A DNA stretch of 11,314 bases from Propionibacteriaceae bacterium (lineage in GTDB: Bacteria > Actinomycetota > Actinomycetes > Propionibacteriales > Propionibacteriaceae), in contig PMBM01000046.1 in NCBI GenBank assembly GCA_003153855.1, positions 4,699-16,012 on the forward strand, written 5' to 3'. The notes under the pieces were generated by a model that saw only the letters and a list, made by a program, of their open reading frames with translations, was not told the origin of the DNA and ran no database searches. Position numbers and translations under genes: made by a program. Of this stretch, positions 6,312 through 11,314 are shown one piece after another (positions within the stretch are counted from its first letter, which is position 1; every line of letters begins with the position of its first letter).

Positions 6312-7220
6312 ATGATCATTGCCGCGGCCGACGGGTCGAGCCTGTCGAACCCCGGCCCGGCCGGTTGGGCGTGGTTCGTCGACGAGGACCGCTGGGCGGC
6401 TGGCGGCTGGGCGCACGGCACGAACAACATGGGCGAGCTCATGGCCGTGCTCGACCTGCTGCGGCAGACGCGCGGCGAGGAGCTGCGAGTGCTCTGCGAC
6501 TCGCAGTACGCGATCAACTGCTGCACCAAGTGGATCCCCGGCTGGAAGCGCCGGGGATGGCGCAAGGCGGACGGCCAGCCCGTCCTCAACATCGACCTGC
6601 TCAAGGAGCTCGACAAGGAGCTGACCAGCCGTGTCGTGGAGTTCGAGTGGGTGAAGGGCCATGCCGGCCACTCCCTGAACGAGAGGGCCGACGACCTCGC
6701 GAGGGCTGCGGCGACGGCGTACCGTGACGGCCTGGTCGTGCCTCACGGACCGGGCTTCATCGCCGGGTCGGCTCCCGCGATCTCGCTCGCGGTCGGGCCG
6801 ACGAAGCCCGAGCCGGAGCCGGACCTGTTCAGCGCGGCGGAGACCCCGGTGGTACCGGTGGCGTCGGGCCGGTGGCCCGCCCCCGAGGACGATGTCGAGA
6901 CCACCGTGGTCGCCCTCGAGCGCGCGTTGCTGACCGACGAGGTGCTGCTCGACCGGGACCGGCTCGCCGAGCTGCTGCACCCCGAGTACGTGGCCTACGA
7001 GCCGGGCGGCGCGATCCGTACGCGCGGGTCTGTTCTTGCCCGTGCGGTCTCTTTGCCGGGCGCGGTCGAGCTGACGGTGCTGGGCGCGGACCGGCTGTCG
7101 GCAGATGTGCTGCTGCTGCGGTACCGGCTGCGGCGCGCGGGCGAGGAGACGCTGTGCTCGTCGGTGTGGCAGTACGACGGGTCGGCGTGGCGCCGCCGCT
7201 TCCACCAGGGAACGGTCTGA
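6312..7220 (+). CDS. RNase HI fused to an NTF2-like (DUF4440) domain
   Basis: Residues 1-137 form an RNase HI domain. The four carboxylates of the active site are visible: Asp7 (AADGSS), Glu42 (NNMGELMAV), Asp63 (LCDSQYAI) and Asp127 (NERADDLAR); the catalytic-loop His117 lies in WVKGHAGH. The basic segment WIPGWKRRGWRK (74-85) matches the handle region that binds RNA/DNA hybrids. The domain should therefore be active in removing RNA from hybrids. A Pro/Glu-rich linker (about 144-192) leads to a C-terminal NTF2-like domain (about 194-302) of the DUF4440/SnoaL type, marked by LAELLHPEYVAYEPGG, RTRGSVLARA, VLLLRYRLRR and the closing SSVWQYDGSAWRRRFHQGT. The role of that domain next to RNase H is unknown. 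The start at 6312 is supported by AGGA at 6301-6304, 7 nt upstream; CAGGAT could instead be a -10. Confidence 0.9.
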   Translation: MIIAAADGSSLSNPGPAGWAWFVDEDRWAAGGWAHGTNNMGELMAVLDLLRQTRGEELRVLCDSQYAINCCTKWIPGWKRRGWRKADGQPVLNIDLLKELDKELTSRVVEFEWVKGHAGHSLNERADDLARAAATAYRDGLVVPHGPGFIAGSAPAISLAVGPTKPEPEPDLFSAAETPVVPVASGRWPAPEDDVETTVVALERALLTDEVLLDRDRLAELLHPEYVAYEPGGAIRTRGSVLARAVSLPGAVELTVLGADRLSADVLLLRYRLRRAGEETLCSSVWQYDGSAWRRRFHQGTV

Positions 7221-7235
7221 GGAACCGAGGAGGCA

Positions 7236-7739
7236 CTAGGGCTTCTGGGGGAGCCTCGTGCGGTACGTACGGGTGAGGCTCGCGGACTCGAGGTCGGCCC
7301 AGGACCCGTCGAACTCCAACCGGCAGCAGGTGGCGGCGGGGAAGTGCGTGGACACGAGGTCGAGGGCCTCGCTGTCGGACCCCTCGTCGGCGAGCATGTG
7401 GACCAGCGTCGGGATGCTCGGCGAGTGACCTACGACGAGCACACAGGTCAGCGCCGGGTCGAGCTCGTGAATGATGTCGAGGATCGTGCCGCTGCCCGCC
7501 CCGTACAGGTGGTCGCTCGGCTCGACATCCACGCCCAGCCCGAGGTTCATGACGGTCTGACGTGTACGAGCGGCTGCGGAGACCACCACGTACTGGATGC
7601 CCGAGCCAGCGAGCTGCCCCCCGATGAGCTCAGCCTCCGCACGTCCCGCGGGCGTGAGCGGCCGGTTCCTGTCGCCAAGGATCCCCCAGGAGTCGGCGGA
7701 CGCGTGACGCATCAGGTACAAGACGCGGTGTTCGCTCAT
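7236..7739 (-). CDS. Histidine phosphatase family protein, SixA-like
   Basis: The protein has 167 residues, the usual size of SixA-type phosphohistidine phosphatases. It has the catalytic motif LYLMRHASADSW (nucleophile His12, Arg11), the PLTPAGRAEA segment, Arg58 in SAAARTRQT, and the second catalytic histidine His105 in VVGHSPS. It probably removes phosphate from phosphohistidine or a small phosphoester in the cytoplasm; the substrate cannot be told from sequence. Of three in-frame ATGs (7748, 7745, 7739), 7739 is chosen because CACAAT lies 7 nt upstream and fits a leaderless start, and because it leaves the usual short lead before the RHA motif. The frame stays open to 8513 across the opposite gene, which is a GC-rich shadow. 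The stop lies 15 bp from that of the convergent RNase H gene. Confidence 0.88.
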   Translation of the reverse strand: MSEHRVLYLMRHASADSWGILGDRNRPLTPAGRAEAELIGGQLAGSGIQYVVVSAAARTRQTVMNLGLGVDVEPSDHLYGAGSGTILDIIHELDPALTCVLVVGHSPSIPTLVHMLADEGSDSEALDLVSTHFPAATCCRLEFDGSWADLESASLTRTYRTRLPQKP

Positions 7740-7826
7740 GGGCATCATTGTGGCCGAGACAGCCCGCCCCCCCCGTGGCTGTGCATAACTTTCCTGCATC
7801 GGCGGGGATGTCGCCAGACTCGATGC
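7740..7826. promoter_or_regulatory. Divergent promoter region between the SixA-like and AbiEi-like genes
   Basis: This 87-bp spacer must start transcription in both directions. For the rightward gene, CAGACT (7815-7820) lies 6 nt before the ATG at 7827, and TAACTT (7786-7791) is an alternative -10. For the leftward gene, CACAAT on the reverse strand ends 7 nt before the ATG at 7739. A run of eight Cs (7767-7774) sits in the middle. No operator-like palindrome is clear. Confidence 0.45.
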
Positions 7827-8783
7827 ATGCGCACCCCCAGGCCATGGACCCTGCCCACCCAACCCGTCACCCGCGCGCTGCTGCTGGCTGCCGGAGTGAC
7901 GCGCGCCATGGTGGCGACCCAGGTGGCGAACGGTCGCCTGGTCCGGCTCCGCCGGGGAGTCTTCGTCAGTGCCGAGAGCTGGCCCGACGAACCGGCCGGG
8001 CAGCACCTCGTGCGTGCCCATGCCGAGCAGGTGGCCAACCCGGACGCGGTGATGAGCCACGCTTCGGCGGCGGTGTTCTGGGGCTTGCCGTCTCCCGGCT
8101 TCCACGACTGGGACGAGTCTGCGGTCTCCCTCACGCTGCCCTCCACCGGCAACGGAGCGCGCCACCCTGCCGCTGAGTGGCACATTGCGTCGCTTCCGGC
8201 TTCGCATGTCGCTCGGGACCGGGACGGCTATCTCGTGACGTCGCTGGCCCGGACCGCTGTCGACCTCTCCGCGGGCCTGTCGCTGCCCGAGGCGCTCGTG
8301 ATCCTTGACGCCGCAGGACGGCGGCTCGTCGCGTCGTTCGTCACGTCGCCGCGCCGATCCGACTACGTGAGTCCGCGACTGGTCCGCGCGGTTCGGGAGG
8401 CCCTGTCGGATCCGGTGGGTCGACGTTGGCGCACTCAGCTTCTCCCGGCCATCGAGCGCGTGCAGCCGTGCCGGGAGTCGGCCGCAGAGTCGCTCACGGC
8501 CGGCCACCTGCACCTGTCAGGTCTGCCGATGCCGGAGTTCCAAGCGAAGATCGTGACGCCCAGCGGGACGTTCTACCCAGACTGTTACTGGCGTGACGCG
8601 CGACTCGTCGGCGAGTGCGACGGAAAGCTCAAGTACGCCAGTCGCGACGACCTCGTGGCGGAGAAGCAGCGCGAACAGGTGCTGCGAGACGAGGGCAACA
8701 GGTTCGTACGGTGGCTCGGTGGCGAGATCATGGCCAGGCCGAGCGAGGTGATGGATCGGATCGCTCGCGCGCTGGGCGTCTGA
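7827..8783 (+). CDS. AbiEi-type antitoxin-like protein with C-terminal PD-(D/E)XK (DUF559-like) domain
   Basis: The protein has 318 residues. The N-terminus (about 8-50) is a winged-helix region of the AbiEi antitoxin type (LLLAAGVTRAMVATQVANGR, then LVRLRRGVFV). The middle carries family marks SHASAAVFWGLPSP (77-90) and TSLARTAVDLSAGLS (138-152). The C-terminus resembles the Vsr/DUF559 nuclease fold: PD at 251-252, then the strand LVGECDGKLKY (260-270) with Glu263 and Asp265. AbiEi proteins act as antitoxins of type IV systems with a nucleotidyltransferase toxin, but no AbiEii gene is present here, so this is an orphan that may instead be a nuclease or DNA-binding protein. The frame is open back to 7344 only as antisense of the SixA gene; the ATG at 7827 has CAGACT 6 nt upstream. 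The stop codon lies inside the repeat element at 8781-8949. Confidence 0.78.
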   Translation: MRTPRPWTLPTQPVTRALLLAAGVTRAMVATQVANGRLVRLRRGVFVSAESWPDEPAGQHLVRAHAEQVANPDAVMSHASAAVFWGLPSPGFHDWDESAVSLTLPSTGNGARHPAAEWHIASLPASHVARDRDGYLVTSLARTAVDLSAGLSLPEALVILDAAGRRLVASFVTSPRRSDYVSPRLVRAVREALSDPVGRRWRTQLLPAIERVQPCRESAAESLTAGHLHLSGLPMPEFQAKIVTPSGTFYPDCYWRDARLVGECDGKLKYASRDDLVAEKQREQVLRDEGNRFVRWLGGEIMARPSEVMDRIARALGV

Positions 8784-8949
8784 CTTCCGTGTTCGGTGGG
8801 TTATCAGCGGGAGGCGGGAAGCAACACAAGGCGACTTCCGTGTTGTGCAGGTTATGGAGGGTCGTGGACGCCCCATAAGCCACCGAACACGGAAGTCGCG
8901 GTCCGGGCAGAAGGCGAGCGTCCCCATAACCCGCCGATCACGGAAGACG
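8781..8949. repeat. Four-unit symmetric repeat element, copy 2 (forward-forward-reverse-reverse)
   Basis: Four 28-nt units lie at 8781-8808 (+), 8832-8859 (+), 8871-8898 (-) and 8922-8949 (-), symmetric about base 8865. The offsets 0, 51, 90 and 141 are identical to those of copy 1 at 365-533. Every unit has CTTCCGTG at unit positions 4-11 and TTAT at 21-24. Units 1 and 3 agree at 23 of 28 positions, with 18 identical nt in a row, and units 2 and 4 at 22 of 28. The element begins at the stop codon of the AbiEi-like gene and ends 3 bp before the stop codon of the convergent methyltransferase gene, so it fills the whole gap. It may serve as a two-way terminator, but there is no T-run and the spacing is far more regular than a terminator needs. 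Confidence 0.87.
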
Positions 8950-8952
8950 GGA

Positions 8953-9957
8953 TCAGACCTCGCGTACCGCCACGATGACGTCGCGGTGGACGGACGAGTC
9001 GACGCGGTGGGAGAAGTGACGCCAGGGTCCGTCGTCGCGGACGACGAGGCCGGCGGCTGTCAGGAGCTCGGCCAGGCGCTCGCGCGGGGTGCCCAGGGTG
9101 TTCCAGGACATGCCGAGCGCACCGCCGCTGCGGAGCTGACTGGCCCAGACCGGGATCGCGTCGGCGAGCAGTCCCGAGGCGGAGCGGTCGCGGCCGCCCC
9201 CACGTACATCGCTGACTGACCCGTGCACGATCCCGTACGGCGCATCAGTCACGATCGCGTCGAACCGGCGCTTGCCCCACAGCTTGGCCGACTGGCGGGT
9301 GTCGCCGGTGAAGACGCCGAGCGACATGCTCCGACCGTCGACGGTCACCTCGGCGTCGAACCTCTTGCCGAGCGACTTGCCCTCGCGACGTACGGGCGTC
9401 ATCTCCGCGGTGTGCTTGATCCGCTTCCGGCGCAGGTACGTCTTCAGGTACGCCGCGAACGCCTCGACGGCCTTCTGGTCGGACTCGATCCCGGCCGCGT
9501 CGTGACCCAGGCGCCACGCCTGCAGCAGCGTCGTTCCGCGGCCGCACAAGGGATCCAGCACCGACCGCGTTCCCTGACCCGCGACGACCTGAGACAGCGT
9601 GACGTTGAGGAGGAGGCGCGTGAGCTGCTCGTTCGTCTTGCCGGGGTACTTGGGGATGGTCACCAGGTCCTCGTCCAGCACGTCAACCACCGGCAGCTCG
9701 ATCGGCCGGAGCAGCCCGGACACCTCCTCGTACAGCCCGAGCCTGGCGGACTGGACAGCGACGATGCCGCGCAGGTTCTCGCTGTCCTCCGCCTGGATCC
9801 GCAGGTAGTCGACACCGGCGATCACCACCGGCTCGACCTCAACGCCGGCGGTCACCGCCAGCTCCGAGGCGGCAAGGCGTGGGGCCTCACCCGCGTACAC
9901 GCGGTTGAGGGACGGAGCGATCAGCATCAGCAAGGGCACCGGCACATTCAACCGCAT
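8953..9957 (-). CDS. TRM11-like SAM-dependent methyltransferase
   Basis: The protein has up to 334 residues. The N-terminal part (about 10-90) is a substrate-binding region beginning LIAPSLNRVYAGEAPRLAA. The methyltransferase part holds IPKYPGKTNEQLTRLLLNVT (101-120), the SAM-binding motif LDPLCGRGTT (134-143), the acidic IESD (157-160) and the catalytic-type motif TDAPYGIVHGS (237-247), a variant of the DPPY/NPPY motif of N-methyltransferases. It ends in HRVDSSVHRDVIVAVREV. By family it may methylate guanine N2 in tRNA, but the RNA target cannot be read from sequence. Two starts are possible: ATG 9957, used here, and ATG 9927 (residue 11, giving MLIAPS), which fits the conserved core better; neither has a Shine-Dalgarno site. 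It is divergent from the fluoride-channel genes and convergent with the AbiEi-like gene. Confidence 0.85.
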   Translation of the reverse strand: MRLNVPVPLLMLIAPSLNRVYAGEAPRLAASELAVTAGVEVEPVVIAGVDYLRIQAEDSENLRGIVAVQSARLGLYEEVSGLLRPIELPVVDVLDEDLVTIPKYPGKTNEQLTRLLLNVTLSQVVAGQGTRSVLDPLCGRGTTLLQAWRLGHDAAGIESDQKAVEAFAAYLKTYLRRKRIKHTAEMTPVRREGKSLGKRFDAEVTVDGRSMSLGVFTGDTRQSAKLWGKRRFDAIVTDAPYGIVHGSVSDVRGGGRDRSASGLLADAIPVWASQLRSGGALGMSWNTLGTPRERLAELLTAAGLVVRDDGPWRHFSHRVDSSVHRDVIVAVREV

Positions 9958-9988
9958 GTGGACGTCGACGAGATGGGCGACGGCCTCG

Positions 9989-9997
9989 CCCTAGGGT
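9989..9997. promoter_or_regulatory. Overlapping divergent -10 hexamers in the palindrome CCCTAGGG
   Basis: The palindrome at 9989-9996 places TAGGGT on the + strand (9992-9997), 7 nt before the GTG at 10005, and TAGGGC on the - strand, about 30 nt upstream of the ATG at 9957. The first is a close match to a leaderless actinobacterial -10. The two promoters would compete for the same bases. The 47-bp gap leaves no room for a fluoride riboswitch ahead of the channel genes. Confidence 0.45.
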
Positions 9998-10004
9998 TGT
10001 CGTC

Positions 10005-10532
10005 GTGACGAAGGCGGCCAGTCGGAAGGCGAGTCCCGACGAGCTCGTCCCCGGTGTCTTCCACGGCCACACCGACACCCATCCCGAACTGCCGGTCGAT
10101 GCCGACGTCGACTCGACAGGGCATTTCCACGGTCCGCTGCACCTTCGGTGGCGCTACATCTACGTGGTCTTCCTCGGCGGAGTGTTCGGTACGACGGCGC
10201 GGTACCTCTTCTCGCTGTGGATCCCCAAGACCGACGGCCTGCCGATCCCCACGCTCGCGGTGAACCTGCTCGGGGCGTTCCTACTCGGCCTGCTGCTCGA
10301 GCGCGTCACCGTCTCGGGCCCTGACCACGGCTGGCACCGCCTGGCGCGGCTCCACTTCGGAACGGGCTTCCTCGGCGCCTTCACCACCTACTCGTCGTTC
10401 GCCGTCGAGACCGTCCTCCTGACCCACGCCGGCCGCTTCGGCTGGGCGGTCCTCTACCTCGCCGGCACCCTGGTCGGCGGGGTGCTGCTCTGCGCCGCCG
10501 GCATCAGGTTCGGGGGTCGACGGTCATGGTGA
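10005..10532 (+). CDS. crcB: Fluoride-exporting channel subunit FluC/CrcB, first of pair, with His-rich N-terminal extension
   Basis: The protein has 175 residues, about 50 more than a usual FluC. After a hydrophilic extension rich in His and Asp (HGHTDTH at 20-26, GHFHGPLH at 39-46) comes the four-helix FluC core: GGVFGTTARY (58-67), the PTLAVNLLGAFLLG segment with Asn87, GTGFLGAFTTYSSF (119-132) at the break of helix 3 that holds the central Na+ and the fluoride pore residues, and the last helix (about 147-168). FluC channels let F- leave the cytoplasm down its gradient and work as antiparallel dimers. The next gene encodes a second subunit and overlaps this one by 7 bp, which suggests an obligate heterodimer. 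GTG 10005 is supported by TAGGGT 7 nt upstream. Confidence 0.92.
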   Translation: MTKAASRKASPDELVPGVFHGHTDTHPELPVDADVDSTGHFHGPLHLRWRYIYVVFLGGVFGTTARYLFSLWIPKTDGLPIPTLAVNLLGAFLLGLLLERVTVSGPDHGWHRLARLHFGTGFLGAFTTYSSFAVETVLLTHAGRFGWAVLYLAGTLVGGVLLCAAGIRFGGRRSW

Positions 10533-10894
10533 TGCTGCTGGTAGCCCTGTGCGGGGGCCTCGGGGCGGTCGCGCGCTTCGTCGTCGACGGGCTGATCCGT
10601 GGCCGAGTACGGTCCATCGGCTCGATCGGCACCCTCATCATCAACGTCACCGGCGCCATCGCGCTGGGGATCATCGCCGGCCTCGTCGCCGCGCACGTGG
10701 CGCAGCCCGACTGGCAGATCGTCATCGGTACGGGCTTCCTCGGCGGCTACACCACCTTCTCGACGACGTCCTTCGAGACCGTACGACTGATCCAGCAGGG
10801 CAGGTTCAGCCTCGCTGTCGGACTGGGGCTGCTGCAGCTCTCGCTCGCGCTGGCCGGCGCGGCAGGCGGATTCGCCGTCGGGCTCTCGCTCTAG
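10526..10894 (+). CDS. crcB: Fluoride-exporting channel subunit FluC/CrcB, second of pair
   Basis: The protein has 122 residues, the usual FluC length, with four helices and no extension. It shows CGGLGAVARF (9-18), GTLIINVTGAIALGI with Asn40, and GTGFLGGYTTFSTTSFET (68-85). The start ATG lies inside the end of the first crcB gene (ATGGTGA, 10526-10532), so the two are translated together. Paired crcB genes in Gram-positive bacteria encode subunits of opposite topology that form one two-pore channel, while single crcB genes encode dual-topology homodimers. The charge around the first helix differs between the two proteins here, in keeping with opposite insertion, though this was judged by eye. 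Confidence 0.92.
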   Translation: MVMLLVALCGGLGAVARFVVDGLIRGRVRSIGSIGTLIINVTGAIALGIIAGLVAAHVAQPDWQIVIGTGFLGGYTTFSTTSFETVRLIQQGRFSLAVGLGLLQLSLALAGAAGGFAVGLSL

Positions 10895-10940
10895 CCGACC
10901 GGCCCTGAGGCGCTGGCGGTTCCGCATCATCCTGGAATAC

Positions 10941-10977
10941 GAAATCCGCCGGCCCCACTGAGGGGCAGACGGATTCT
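10941..10977. terminator. Hairpin between convergent crcB and ppa, probable two-way terminator
   Basis: An outer stem AATCCG (10943-10948) / CGGATT (10970-10975) and an inner stem GCCCC (10952-10956) / GGGGC (10962-10966) enclose the loop ACTGA. It lies between the stops of two convergent genes. Neither side has a strong T-run; the leftward side reads ATTTCGTATT, which is the better one. Confidence 0.6.
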
Positions 10978-10999
10978 CATATGGCGTTCGGGCGGAGGA

Positions 11000-11314
11000 T
11001 CAGGCCAGGTTCACGTGGTGGGCCTCGTAGTGAGTGCCCTTGGCCCTGTCGTACGACGCCAGGATCTCAGCCTCGGCCGCCGCGCGGCCGGCCCAGGTCG
11101 CGCCTTCAACCGACTTGCCGGGCTCAAGGTCCTTGTACACGGTGAAGAAGTGCTGGATCTCGAGCAGCTGGTACTCGGGGATGTCACCGATGTCGCGCAG
11201 GTAGTCCTGGCGACTGTCTGCCGTGGGGATGCACATGACCTTGTCGTCGCCGCCCATCTCGTCGGTCATGCGGAACATCGCGATGGCGCGGCACTCGATG
11301 AGCGCGCCGGGGAA
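11000..11314 (-). CDS. ppa: Soluble family I inorganic pyrophosphatase, C-terminal part (5' end outside window)
   Basis: The reverse frame is open to the window edge and gives the last 104 residues, starting FPGALIECRAIAMFRMTDE. The motif MTDEMGGDDKV holds the residues matching Asp97, Asp102 and Lys104 of the E. coli enzyme, and HFFTVYKDLEPGK holds the Tyr141-Lys142 pair; these bind Mg2+ and PPi. The C-terminus (EAEILASYDRAKGTH) is also typical. The enzyme hydrolyses PPi to phosphate in the cytoplasm and so drives biosynthetic reactions. The ATG at 11278 is internal, not the start, because the conserved sequence continues upstream without a break. Confidence 0.95.
   Translation of the reverse strand, partial: FPGALIECRAIAMFRMTDEMGGDDKVMCIPTADSRQDYLRDIGDIPEYQLLEIQHFFTVYKDLEPGKSVEGATWAGRAAAEAEILASYDRAKGTHYEAHHVNLA

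Noticed and set aside
6138..7205. Reverse open frame of 355 codons across the RNase H gene
   Set aside because: It has no recognisable family, while the + strand carries a complete RNase H active site.
7767..7774. Run of eight Cs as a phase-variation switch
   Set aside because: Length is modest for a 70% GC genome, and it lies outside any coding region and away from the -10 boxes.
7344..7826. Upstream extension of the AbiEi-like frame
   Set aside because: It is antisense to the SixA gene, and the conserved protein begins at 7827.
7740..8513. Long 5' extension of the SixA-like frame
   Set aside because: It is antisense to the AbiEi-like gene, and the SixA fold starts right after residue 1 of the 7739 start.
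8781..8949. CRISPR array
   Set aside because: There are only four units, two of them inverted, they differ from each other, and there are no cas genes nearby.
9958..10004. Fluoride riboswitch ahead of crcB
   Set aside because: The spacer is too short and no fluoride aptamer pattern is present.

Overview
The window is very GC-rich, with GTG starts, tightly packed genes and several starts that lie 6-8 nt after a -10-like hexamer. Together with the protein types (long glycine tails ending in Trp, AbiEi/PD-(D/E)XK orphan, TRM11-like methyltransferase, paired FluC genes), this points to an actinobacterium, most likely near Nocardioidaceae/Propionibacteriales; the assignment is inferred from gene style, not from a marker gene.

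Layout: the left edge holds the 3' end of a membrane H+-pyrophosphatase gene (1-321). A 247-bp gap follows that contains a symmetric four-unit repeat element (365-533). Next come a membrane-anchored META/HslJ-like protein (569-1159, +) and a GatB/YqeY-domain protein (1614-1156, -), which meet tail to tail with overlapping stop codons. A forward membrane block (1694-6250) holds two tandem DUF2207 paralogues joined by a GTGA overlap, then a zinc-ribbon/one-TM protein. After it lies an RNase HI fused to an NTF2-like (DUF4440) domain (6312-7220, +), facing a SixA-like histidine phosphatase (7739-7236, -). Divergent from SixA is an AbiEi-type/PD-(D/E)XK protein without a visible partner toxin (7827-8783, +). 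A second four-unit repeat element (8781-8949) fills the convergent gap to a TRM11-like methyltransferase (9957-8953, -). Divergent from that are two overlapping fluoride-channel genes (10005-10894, +). A hairpin separates these from the 3' end of a soluble family I inorganic pyrophosphatase (11314-11000, -).

Most genes are housekeeping or generic membrane genes with no single pathway linking them. The most unusual content is non-coding: elements 365-533 and 8781-8949 share exactly the same geometry (four 28-nt units at offsets 0, 51, 90 and 141, orientation forward-forward-reverse-reverse, 169 bp in total), yet their unit sequences have diverged strongly and retain only a few fixed positions. 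I could not identify this element as a known class. No tRNA, rRNA, CRISPR array or intact insertion sequence was seen, and no gene-free stretch exceeds 300 bp.
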